Below are positions 30,501 to 43,396 of a stretch of DNA of 64,000 nucleotides, piece after piece. A program made the translations under genes and the position numbers. How positions within the stretch are numbered: the stretch's first letter is position 1; every line of letters starts with the position of its first letter. The notes beneath the pieces are model-generated. The model did not search any database, was not told the DNA's origin, and saw nothing but the letters and a program-made list of their open reading frames with translations. Source of the stretch: Cricetomys ansorgei (lineage: Eukaryota > Chordata > Mammalia > Rodentia > Nesomyidae); contig JAMJFZ010000320.1 of NCBI GenBank assembly GCA_026225945.1, positions 8,499,001 to 8,563,000 of the forward strand, in the 5' to 3' direction.

Positions 30501-33500
30501 CAGACCTCTGTTGATTGTAAATGGTCTGGTTTGTGGTGTTTTGGTTATAGCCATAGGTATTTTTGAGAATTGCCTCTGAGCTACATAGGCAAGCTATCTT
30601 CTGGAAGGCATGGGCTGTTGCCTGACAGCACTGAACAGCTTCTCCTGAGTATGGAAAAGAGACCAGGGAAGAGTACAGAATACACTAGGAAGGATGCTCA
30701 ACTGCTGCATGTCTGCCCAGCCCAGTTCTCGGGGTGCTGTGGTTTGGATACATGTCTTGCAAAGGCTCTGGGTGAAAGACTGGACCCTACCCCCTGGCAT
30801 TCTTGGAGTTGGTGGGACTTTTAGGAGGTGGGGCCTAGTGGAATTAAGTTTGGTAATTGAGGGGACTTGGGAACCCTGGTCCCTCTTCTTCCCTTCTTTT
30901 TGCTTCTCAGCCATCATGAAGAGTGTACTCTGCCATGTGTTCCTGCCGTGATGTGCTGTCTCACCACAGGCCCAGAGGGAAAGTAATCAAGTGACCATGT
31001 CATGAAGTGACCGCAGACTAAAGCCATGAGCTAAACTTTCTTTCCACACAGCTTGATTATCTCAAGTATTTTGTCATGGTAACAGAAAACTGACTGACAC
31101 ATGGGGCCACTCCATGGTCACTCAGGAGCTTGCTGATGAGGTGAGGTAGACTCAACTCTGTAAACAGAATAAAATAAGATTTGCTGGCTAGACAGTGAAG
31201 CTGTGCAGATGTCTGACCTTGATCCCCAACTCTCAGGGCCAGTCATGACGTCCAAGCCTATCAACGAGGGCAGGACCATGGGGTGGGTGGTTATTGTTGT
31301 TGCTGTAGCCGAACACCAGCTCCTGGGTGAGGAAACCTTTGTGGGAGCCCAGCCCCTGGAGCTGCCTGTTGGAGTGGGCCTGGTGTGTGTTCCTCCAGAA
31401 CCCACTGTGAGGTATGACTGCCACCAGTGGGAGGGGAAGCCTGTGAGAGCTGGAGAACTGCCTCTCGTGGGCTGCGGCAGACTCTCCCAGGTGTAAGTCA
31501 CCGTGACTGGCTCGGTGCAAAGTGAGGCCGTCGCTGGTGTCTTGCTGCTTCTGCACATGTCTACTGACATTTTAGCGTTCTGCTGTGAGTTGAGGTGGCT
31601 TCAGGCTCTTGTCAAAAGCCAAGCTACTCTAGCCCCTGGTCTCGGACTTCCCAGTCTCCAGAGCCACAAGCCAGTAACTTATGTTCTTTGTAGAAGAATG
31701 TATAGACAACATCCTGGTGTTGTTTGTTTTGTGTCTGTGTGTGTGCAGCTGTGCGTGCATATGGAGGCCAGAGGACAACCTCACGTGTTCCCTACTGTTT
31801 TTTTTTTTTTTAAATAAGATTTGGTCTTGCACTGAACCTGGCGCTCGTCAATTCAGCTAGACTGACTAGCCAGTGAGCCTCAGAGATCTTTCTGTCTGTC
31901 TCTCTCTCCCCAGTGCTGGCTTTACAAGCACGTGTCATCTCAGCTGGCTTTTATTATGGGGTCTGGGGGTTGAACTCAGGTCCTCATGGTTGCTAAGCAA
32001 GCATTTTAATGGCTGAGCTATCTCTCCAGCTCTTTGGGTTATTTTTGTTTTTGTTTTTCATTTGTTTGTTTGTTTTTAAACAAGATCAGATGGCTGTGAA
32101 ATTGTGGTGTATCCTAGGCTGGCCTGGAACTCATGGTCCTGCTGTACCAGCCTGTGAGCACCAGGATTACACGCATGTGCCCCATGCTGGGCAGCACAGG
32201 TAGGGGGGAGGGAGGGAGGGGGAGACAGATGAAAGGCAGCCCCATCATGGCCTTCTCAGTTCTCTCTCTTACCTCAAAATGCTGGAAGCCAATTCTTCTC
32301 TGGTTTAGCCGGAAGTAAGAATAGACAGCCAGAGCAATTGCACCAATGACCAGGATGACAACACAGAATATGCCCAGGCCAGTGTGGGCAGGAGCCTGCA
32401 CAGAAAGGAAGGGTCAGTCCTCAAGCTGGTGATTCCCCCAGAGAGTATGTCTGAGCCCACCCTGTTCTTGCTTGCCCAGGCGCCTTGGAGTGACTCATAA
32501 AAACAATGTCATATTTCGTGATTCTAGGCCTGATTACTTATTTCCGGGGCCTATTTCTTTACAATAACCTAAAGAGATATGGACAGCCATTTCCCCCATT
32601 TTTATATGAGGAACCAAGGCAAAGAGATGTTAAGTACTTGCCCAAACCACACAGCTTTCTAGAAGTAGAATGGGCTTGAGAACCAGTCTGGTTTGGAGCG
32701 TATATGCACAGCCACCATGCTATGGAACTTTCCCGTAGCTAGCAGCTCACCTCTTGTGCTCCTGGGAAATGTTGGGTACTAACACACTAATCACAGCCAG
32801 CCTGTAGGCCGTCAGGGACTGCTTTAAGGAACTCAGTGTTTCTGCACGCAGTCCTCCCCAGGTCAGGGAAGGGGAGGTGCACACACTGTATAGATAAGAA
32901 AAGTGGGGCAGAGACACTCAGAGAAATCAGAGTTTAGAATGTCTCTCTTCCCCGTTCCCCTGTCTCATCCTTCCCGCTTGAGTAATAGACTAGCGGGATT
33001 GGAAGCTGGTGGACAGTTTGGGGAATGCACATTTGACACTGGGTCTTCCTGGCTCCTCACCAGGAACCTGAGTACTCACTGCTGGGCTGGGAGGTGCTTT
33101 TAAAGGCTCAGAAATGATATGAATGAGCCCGTTGGAGGCAATGATGTCCCACTGCAGAATGGCTCTTCCATCCACAAACCTGGTCTCCTAGGGAAATGAG
33201 AAGAGAGTGTGTGCAGTCTGTGACCTCTTACTCCTTTGCCCACCATAGGCAGTTTTTCCAGTTGGCTTCTCTGAGGCCTCAGAGCCTAGGCTTCAGTCTA
33301 ACCTCCCTTGTGTATTGTCAAATGGCTGTTGACTTTGTACCATTAAACAAGCTGATCTGAGGACTGTAGGAACCTCTGGGCTTATTTCTCCAACCCTTTG
33401 TGTGACAAGTGAGCTATCAGGAGGAAAATGGCCTGTTCAAGACCACTTGATCAGTAAGTGGTAAACCCCAAGGCTCTGAGCTCTGGGTCACACCACACCT

Positions 33501-36500
33501 CTAGGGAAGGGTTTCCTGTGTTAATCCTGGTGTGGGCACCAGCTTGTGGTATAGGTAGGAGTGAGGCCCACATTCCATCTGTGTAGTCACGGTCACGTTC
33601 TAACAGACTTCAGATGGCTCAGATGTGCACAGATGTTCAGGGAGAACTCCCAAAGCACTGCCACTTGGGGCTCATCATGCCAGACACTATACACATCACG
33701 AACTTCCAATCGCTGAACCTAACAGCCTATGGATTAGATCTCACAGTCACTGTGATCATCAGCACACCACCATCACTATCACCCACCACCACATCCTCAA
33801 CACCATCACCCTCTCCCTGCTTGTCAGATGAGGAAACTGAGCTCAGTGAAGTTGGGTAGACTAAGCTCTTGTAGCTTACAAGAGGCAGAGCTTGGATTCA
33901 TTCCAGGGTCATTTGACTTGGAAGTTCACATGTTAATGCCCAAGACAGAATAACAGACTGATGGGAAACAAAGGTAGAGAGCAAAGTCCTCATTACCGAG
34001 CTCCTGAAGCCAGTCTATTCTCAAGGCTACGGGGTAGCCTGTTAGCATGGAATGTCAAGGCCACAGTTTGCAGTAATACCACCCGATCTGTGGATTTAAA
34101 GCTGACTTTCATACTGTAATAGTTGGGAATCTATCAAGTATCTACTGCATGCCAGGAGCTTTGCATGTATTTTTTCTAGCTCTCTCAATAAGCCCAGACA
34201 CCTCTTCATACTTGGTGGAGCTGGTCTTGGCTGGTGGTGATGATTAGCTGGCTTCCCAGCCTAGTCCTCAGAATGGTGCCATTGACAAGGTCATTGTAAA
34301 AAGAGACATTGATGTTAATGAGGTGGTGCTCGATGTCCCGCCCAGACAGGCTCTAGGAGAAAAAGAAGCAGACAAATAGTCTTAAGTCTGAGCAACAGCT
34401 GGAAATAAGGTTGTTTTTTGTTGTTACTATTAAGTGTTTTGTTTTTGGGCTCCTTTTCAAGGCTCACATGTAAGTAGCACATGGGACTCAAAAGTCATCT
34501 TTATTCTCAAATGTGTAGTTTCCCAAAGGTGGGCAGAGCAGGCCTGGGGTAAGTACCAGGCAGGCAGCAGTGTTAGTGTCCGGAGCTCACGGGCTGCTGG
34601 TTGGCCCCGACAGGTGGGTGGAGTGAGTCCTCCAGTGGGCACGCTTACTCCCTGCCATGATTAGGTCCGCCTGCTCAGTTGTGAGAACCAGGAAGAGCGG
34701 AGCCATCCACAGGCCAGCCTGGACTGTGTGGAGGTCAGAAGTGGCAGCAGACATGTGTGCTGTGTAACTGTTAGCCGCTGTACTGGGGGTAGGGATTGTT
34801 GTGTGTTTGCCTCGACAATGCCCTGTACCTTGACTTCCCGAGTGCTGGGATTGTAGGCATACACTGTCATGCCTGGTGGAGCGGTCTGCAATGCACGGTT
34901 ATGGTGGTGACAGATAACATTCTCATCTAAGTGCAGGCACTCGGCACTCCACTCACCTTCTTTTCCTGTAGCCTACTGTTCTGTGGCACAAACAAGGTGC
35001 CACGGACGGACACGTCAGTCAGGTGTTTCAGAAATGCCTGGCCTCGGGCTGAGCTGTTGGAATAAACCAGCACCTCCTGGGGAACGAAGGAAGTGGTCAG
35101 ATGGGCTACCATGGTGTGGAAGTTGGGGTGGCTGGAGAAGCTGGTGGGGCACAGTGCCTCTGAGAATACCTTGACACTAGGCTAAAGTCTGGCTTCCCTT
35201 GTGCTTCCACTCACTGGCCCTTTCCTCAGTGAATCCTACAGTCCAGGATGCTTGGGGTACTGTTCTGCTCCACACTGTCTATGGCTCTTACAGCAGCAGC
35301 TGGCTCCATTTTGAGTACACACCCAGAGGCAGGGTGGCTCGTATCTCATGCATGCACAAAGGCAATGCTATCTGTCTAGCAGGAGCCATGAAACACAGGC
35401 TGATAAACAACTCATTGGCAAGAGTTAAAAAGAGCCGATATGAACTTATTCTACATCCCAGACTGATGAAGATGCAACCTCCTCACCCATGAAAGAGAGA
35501 CACCTAACACTGGTCCTTGCTGATCCATCATTCAGCCATCTGGTATGGTGCATGCATCTCATAATGGACAGGCAGAGAATCCAGACTGAAGTCCGAGGAC
35601 TTCAGCTCAGCCCTGTTGCTTGCTGAGGCCAGAACTGCCCAACCCTGAGCCTTACCTGCCTTGAACCTCCAGGCTGGTCTCCAACCAACCTATCAGCGGG
35701 TCTGGTTCTCTAATATCTAACCACTCGGGGTGACCGGGTATTAAGTCAGTCCTCTGCCTTCCATAAGGCCTCTTTGAGCTTTGTGGCCTCTTTGACCCTG
35801 TATGGCCATTCTGTCACCTATGTATGTGTGTATTACTGTGTGAAGTATAATAGATGGCCAAGAATTAATATTATAATTGATAGTACAATAAAAGAACCTG
35901 TGGTTGCCAGTGGTCATATAATCAAGGGCATAGAGGATTGCATGGTAAATTGCAGCCAATAAAACTGACACAGCTTGTGAATTCACTGTTAAATTCTGAT
36001 GCTGTGGAGAGACAAAAATGTGTCCATTTTCTTCTGATATGATGTACTCACGATCTAAGAAACAGCCCTGCTATTTTTGGTTCATTCAGTTTCTTAAAAC
36101 TGTTTTAGACTCAAACTCAGGCATTGACACAGAAGTTGCAACACAGAACCATCAAAGCAGAAGTTTCCACATGCTTATTTGTAAAGTAAGTTTCCACATT
36201 GCTTATAGTATAAAGAATATCAACTCATTTAGTGATCACAAGGTGGCTGCTGCTATCACCACCTCCATTTTACAGATGAGAAAACTGAGGTTAGACTGGG
36301 AGGGAGGCAACTTGTTTAAAGCTGAAATCAGTGGTAAAGCCAAGCCTTGAATTTAGACAAGGTGGTCCAGGCCCTGTGCTTTTAACCCCAACTAAGGGCC
36401 TTTAGCTTCTTTGAAAACAACATTCCTTTATTAGTTGCTTGCAGGCATGCCCCCCCGCCCCCTCAGTGGACTAAACAGACAGGACACATACTGTCAGGAA

Positions 36501-38368
36501 GTTCGTGAGCGAAGGGAAGGACATGAGGACTTGCAGCAGGTTCCCATTGCATGAGAAGCCGTCTCCCACATAGCCTGCCTTGCAGGTGCAGTTCACATCT
36601 AGAAAGGAGAGGCACAGGGGCCGTGCCAGTGAGGTGAGGCCTGGCCCACACTGCTTCACTCTTGGGGACTGGCTGGCCAGGCAGAGGTGCCCAGGGCTGT
36701 CTGGCCTGGAGCCTGCAGTGGGTGGAGGAATTACCTTTCATCCGATAACAGAAGACATCCCACATTTCACTCTTGTTGGCCCTTGGTCCGTAGTCCACTA
36801 TCCCAACAACATTTGAACCACATTTCTGAGAGGCATAGGCTGTGGGATAGGCAACCCGCCCACTCTCCAGCCAGCCAGCTGAGCAGAGGTGATACTTGGC
36901 CTGCAGAGACAGGAAAATGACTGTGGATTATTTATAATTTCCTGTTTGCTGTGGAATCATTTGGCTAATTCTGATCCCTACCCAGACTGCAAGCTACTCC
37001 TATGCCTGGAATGTAGTAGGTAGTCACTAAATGTTTGTTCATGACGCCATTGGATGAGTGACTGTCGTACTCTTTCTCTGGGTGCCCAGGCCCTTCATAC
37101 TCATTTCTCGCTTGAGAAAGAGTTTACCAACCAACATTTACCCCAGGGCAAAGATTTCTGCTTATGAATTAACAAAACTCTAATTGATGACAGAATTCTA
37201 ACTCATCATTATCACCGTTGCCTTCAACCCTGTATGGCTGTAATTTAAAACCCTTATCAGATGATTAAGATGATTGAGGCTTGAGTGATAATGTTTGTGG
37301 CAAGAACCATAGAACATCTAACAAGACCCACAGGGCCAGGCATGGAAAACCTCTTCTCCAGTTGTTGATCAATAGAGTCCAAGAGACTCCCCAAACACTA
37401 CAGGCTTTTGTCACTGCTCTTGGTTGTCTCGCAGAAACGGAAGGCAATACCCTTCTGCTGAAGACACCATACACTTTGGACGTAGGAGGTGGAAGACTCA
37501 AGCTGGAACTGACTTGGAAACCTCTTTCCTGAGAACTAGCTCTCATAGTGTTGGAAGGTGCTATGCAAGCTGCTAAGCAGAAGAGCAATCAATAGCCCTA
37601 TCCTGCTATAAAGCTTACAAACTACAACAACTAGCATAGCAAGATATTCCCAAAGTACAATGATGGCACTTACATCTTGGAGGAAACTGACAGCAGTCTA
37701 ATAGGATTTAAGGCCTGCTCGATTGGAGGGAATTCACTGACTGGTGCTGTAAACCTAGCCAACTACCTGTGGCTGCTGAGGTCATGGGCCCTAAAGGAGA
37801 ACCCCCTACATTCATTTTCTTAAACCAGTATAATTTCTCACTGCATTCTAAATACTTACCACTACATGCATAGATGGTATAGGTCTTACCCCTCATTAAA
37901 GAACCTTCTTTTTACAGCACATGGAAACTATTATAACTGATCAAAATGAAGGCAGCAAGTGACCAAGGGATGCAGGGCATTGGTTGATACTTCTACAACA
38001 CAACTCCTATACCTAAGGGTTAGTGGAATTGGGGCAGAAAGACCATGAGCCAAAGGACCAGGGCATCTTCTGAGAGACAGTGTTTTCTATATAGGGTAGG
38101 GAACCTGCACCCATGAACTCACAACAATATGGCTGCCCAAATAAGACCTGCACGATGACGATGCCAGTTGACACAACAAAGTGAATGAGAGAAATTTCAC
38201 ATGGCCATATCCCTAGATGAAGAGCTACAGGCAGTTAATGGCTGGTGAGACAGTAACTACAGGAAGAATCAGTCAGGCTCCCTAGTAAGTTTCCCAATCC
38301 CGTGTGGTCAGCCCTAAACAAATACACATATGAGCAGCAACAACTGACCCAGTAGAAGGCGCGTGCGC

Positions 38369-38424
<56 letters not shown>

Positions 38425-41400
38425 CAATAATTAAAGAGGAGGTCATGAATTTGAGAGAGTGTGTGAGGGACATGGGAAGAGTTGGTGGTGGGAAGAAAGG
38501 GGTGGAAATAATGTAAATAGGGTACTTATGTATGAAATTCTCAAAAAATTATTTAAAACAAGATGATTGAGGCAAAACAAAGCAAATTGCTCAAAGTCAT
38601 ACAGTCAGCACACAGAAGACTCAAATGCACCCAGTTTATTCCAAATCTCTCAATAATCATACAACTTGAGTTCTTTCTGCACGCGCACTACCACTAGTCC
38701 TGTACACACACACAAGGACCACAGGTTTCAGTGACTTGAACACAATAAGCAAGGAGGAGAGCAAGATTCAGACTCTCCCAGAGGCCAGATCCTGGCATCA
38801 AAGGCTCCGTTCCTTGGTCCGAAGAAAGGTAGCAAGCTCTGGTTGTGAAGGCGGTTGGAGGAAGGGTCCTGAAATCAGATCACTAGGCACTTATACCCTC
38901 TGATGCTGGTGAGACTCGCCAGCAGGAAGGCCTCTTGGTGCTGGATTTTCCAGATGGCTGGGGCTTTTGGTTCCAGAAGCTGAGAGCAGCCTGAGCTTGA
39001 GCTACGATCCTCCCTGCTAGGGTAGAAGCCTGCTGACCCATTCCCTAGAACCCTGACTGTTTTGTGGGTTCAAGGAGACCCTGCTAAGGCTGTGATTATT
39101 ATAGGCTTACTGGCATCCAGCTGTGATGTCTACACTCCATTCTGCCTCCTGGATGTACCACCACTTCTGGGTAACACTTGATATTTATTTAACCTTTCTG
39201 AGCCCCAGTTTCCCTGTGTGTAAAACAGGAGTGACACCTACCTTCAGGGATGTGGTACAGATGCCAACACAACACTCTACACAGTGTTGGACACCTTGGT
39301 AGATGCCTTTGGACATGATGAACTCTTACCATTGCTTCAGGAGTTTCTTACGTTTGCTTCCAAGAAGCCAGGCACCTGAGTTTTCTCCAGCTGCCTGCAC
39401 ACCCTCCCTGTTGGCTCTGCCTTTAAATATCTGCTTAACTGGGAACCCACCTTCTGGGCAAAGGAGAGCTGGTTGTAGGTGGCCATGGAGGCAGCTTCAT
39501 TGGCACAGGCCTCTTTGGCTTTGTCAAAGGTCAGCTTGTATCGGCCCAGTGGGGAACGTAGATGGAATACCCCAACAGTAGTGTCTAAAAGAGGAGAGAG
39601 ATCACACAGTCAGCCTACATCACTGGCAGGGATTGAAGCAAAAGACTAAGGACTTCCAAGGAAGAGGCCAACTGTAGCCCAAGGTGCCCTGGAAGCCATT
39701 TCTCCCAACTGTAGCCAGGGTACCCCAGAAGCCACTTCTCCTTCAAGTTATGTTGAATCACATAATTTAAACTATTTATTCTTTTTAATTATAAAAATAG
39801 GTTTGGAGAGATGCTTAGCAGTTAAGAACACTGACTACTCTTTCAGATCAGTGCACACACAGAGGCTCACAACTGTTGGTAACTCCAGTCTCAGGATCCA
39901 ATGCCTTCCTCTGGCCTCTGCAGGCACTGCATACACACGGAACAGAGTATTCCATTAGCCATTTCCCCTAACCCAGAATAATCCTCTCATTGTCCATTTT
40001 TTTCTCCAAGAACAAATGCCTCCCCTACCTTCTCTGGCTTTGACTCAATTCAGGCATTTGCTAAGTTTCCCCTGCAGTCCCAGGCCTCGAATGCACATCT
40101 CTGGAAAACATCTCTCTCTTCTTACCTAGATTTTCCTTCTTTATCTGAAAAAAAGTTGTTTTCTTTTTTGCTTTTGTTTTTGTTTGAGACAGAGTCTCAT
40201 TATGTGTTCCTGCCTGGAACTTTCTACAGAGACCAGGCTGACATCAAACTCACAGAGATCTATCTATCTCTGCCTTCTGGGTGCTGGGATTAAAGGCATG
40301 TACTATCAGGCCCACCCCTCTCTCTGTTTTTTAAAGACGAGTCCTTGTGATGTAAGTATATCATAACATTTGATCTTTTAACCATTTTAAGGGTGCAACT
40401 TTTAAATATATGCATGTTGCTGGGCAAGCACCACCAGTATCCATTTCTAGTGTATTTCCATGATTCCAACAGAGAATCACTTACCATTCTCCTCTCCTCT
40501 GTCCTGTAGAAGCCTCTCTTCTATCGTTTCTTCCCACAAATCTGCCTGTTTAAGGTTTCTCAGATAGCTGACTCATAGAATGGCTGTCTTTTCGTGTCTG
40601 GCTTATGTCACTTAATGTAATGTGCCAAGGTTAGATGCTTTCTGGGTGAGTGTTGCCCCATGGCATAGATGTGCTACATTTGTTTATTCATTCACGGAAA
40701 CTTGAGTTGCTTCTACCTACTAGCACATTGTTGCTGTAGATGTGGGCATGCAGATAGCTAGGATTTTGAGCCCCTACTTTCAACTTTCATCTCTCTATTC
40801 TTGTTCTTTTATTATAGCGTAGGAACATAGGTAAAATTCTGTCTTCTGCTTAATTACATTTTCCTCTAACCTTTACAAAGTTTCTCTACTATATTGGGAA
40901 CAGTCTGTCACCCATGTCCCTGTATTTTCTCTGCTTATACACCCTTTGTCTTATTCTGGAAGGGATTTGAGGCAAGCCTCAGGGATCGATGGAGGACAAG
41001 TGTTAAATTAATAGTTGCTATTGAAATATGAAAACAAACAAACCAAACAACACCAACAAAAATTGTCTAGGTTGACCACACCTATAAAACAGATCCCCAA
41101 CACCCAGCGATCTCCAGTCAATACTGGTAGACACAATGCATAGTAACTTGAGTCACTTTTGAAACCTCTGAAGTCCCTCCCTGCTCTAGCTCTGAGCCGC
41201 GTGGCTTCTTTGTGGTTTTCCTCTCTGGGGTTTCAACATGTCCTGTCCACTGGGACTTTGTTTTATGACATTTACTTACTTGTGTGGGTTTTATTAACCT
41301 GTGAGTTTATTATATAGCATTCAAATCAGCCTCAGAAGTGCCTGTGGTGTATGGCGGTCAGTGTGTTAGGAGCAAAGAGCTGTTAAGAAATTGCTGCTGC

Positions 41401-43358
41401 ATATGACAGCCTCTTCTTTGTTATTGACCGCCCAGGTTCAATTCCAGCCAACGGCCGGCCGTGAGTGTTGCTAAGCAACATGGAAAAGGAAAACACTGGG
41501 AAGTTCCTTTGACCCCCCCAGTTCTCTAGCCTTCAAGGTTTAATTGTGAGTTAACTGTCCTGCCTCACCAGGTCTGAATAATGTGTGGATTCTTTCATTT
41601 CTATTTTATTTTGTTTTATCTTTTTTTTTTTTTTCCCTGCATACATCCGTTGCCCAAGCCTGAAGAGAAAGGAGCTTTGGGCCAAGGGCCCCAGCCACAC
41701 TGACCCTGGAAGTGAAGGTCTGCACAGTTGGCATCTGGGTGGCACTGTCCATTGTTCTGTAAGCAGCGGTCAAGGGGCAGCTGTTCGGGCTCACAGTCTA
41801 CTCCGTCTCCCACATAGTGACTCTTACATTCACACTTGTGCTTGCCCTGTGAAAAGAGGGTGGGGAAAGGTAAAGAAGCCCCCAGGATCCCGAGTGCCAG
41901 AGGACACTCACCCAGAACAGGAACAGCTCAGGAAGACCAATGTGCTGTCTGTGCAAGTAGAATAAAGGCTGTCTTGCTCTTGTGCAGGTCATGGTGAAAG
42001 GCTGCTGTCCTTCTCAGCATAAACATTGCTTTCTCAGAGAGCCCTTCCCTGCAAAGCACCCTGCTGGATGCAACTCTTGACCCTCATCTAACACATGGGC
42101 CTGATCTCTGTCTATAGCTTTTCTACCTCTGTGCCAAAGTTATGTATTGATTTTCATACTAAGTGCCACCCTTTTTCTCTACTTGTGCATATGTTCCTGG
42201 AATGTAGGGACTCCCCCCCCTTTATTCCTGGCACCTTCTATGGCCTATAACTATTGCTTTGTGACCACTGGTCCAATCAGAGTGACCTCATTTAATCTTA
42301 CAAACCCTATGATGTCTCTGTTACTAGGCCAACTTCATATGAGAAAACTGATGCTCAGAGACATTAAGTGGTCAGACTCCAGCCACACAACATATATATA
42401 TATGCTCAGAGCTAAGTCTCAAAGGCTGCCTGACTCTAAATCTCTGTTTGTAACTGTTAACAGGCATCAAGTCCCACCACAAAGAAATGGGGGGCACTGA
42501 TTAAATTCCTAAAGACTCAAGGGAGTGTCACTTTCATGCCATTTATAATCAACTTTTTTTGTTTCAATGATCTTTAGATCTGGAGTCATGGCAGACTTAT
42601 AGGAAAGTTGGAAAGGCAGCATAGAGAGACCTTCTACAGCTTTATCAGCCTCCCCTAAAGTGAGTGTCTTATCTAGCTGAAATGCGTCTGGGAAAGCTAA
42701 GGAGTGATGTTGGTGTAGTCCTATGAACTAAACAACAGACCTTATGTGGATTTCACTAAACTTGACTCTACTGCCCTTTTCTGCAGAGATACAACATTGC
42801 ATTAAGACTGACTTTTACTAGAAACAGACTAAGGTGGGGAGACAGTGTGGCAGGGGCCAGGTAGCTGAGGTCACCAGGCCCAAATGTCTCCAGGGAAATG
42901 GGACTCACTGGGCCAGTCATCTTGCAGGTGGCGTGCTCATGACATCCACCGTTGACACCATCTGCACAGGGGTCTATCTCTGTGCAGATGTGGCCATCCC
43001 CCTGGTAGCCCTTCTGGCAGCTGCAGGAGACTTGTGTGCCCTTCTGAGAGCACTTGGCGACATTTGCACAGCCCCCGTTGTTCTGTTTGCAGAAATCCAC
43101 GACTGCAAGAGAAAGGGTAGAGGGTTTCATGTGCCACTGTCTGGACTGTCAGTCAGTCTTGTACGATGGATGTCAAGGGGGTAAACAAGTCCTTATATGT
43201 TCATGGTTTTGGTCTCTCTGATCTGTGGGCTCCCTGCTATGTATATGATTCATGTTCTTATGATGACCTGGCAGACTTGTCACATACTCGTAGGATAGCT
43301 TTGATAATAGTTAATAATAATTTTCAGAATGAATTGTGGGACTCTCTCTCCCCCTTTT

Positions 43359-43396
<38 letters not shown>

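Larger units (their letters stand above)
37200..38650 (-). repeat. MIR SINE split by the L1 insertion
   Basis: Sequence left of the insertion (cccttatcagatgattaaga) and right of it (gctcaaagtcatacagtcag) together read as one reversed MIR. The split copy covers about 37200-37280 and 38574-38650. Confidence 0.6.

Noticed and set aside
31118..31570. 150-codon minus-strand frame as a Stab2 or novel exon
   Set aside because: Stab2 is contiguous in phase between 32273 and 29910 without it, and I recognise no protein. Kept only as a low-interest finding.
38282..38473. Short frame rich in Thr-His and Ala-Arg repeats
   Set aside because: A translation of the (GC)n(GT)n repeat.
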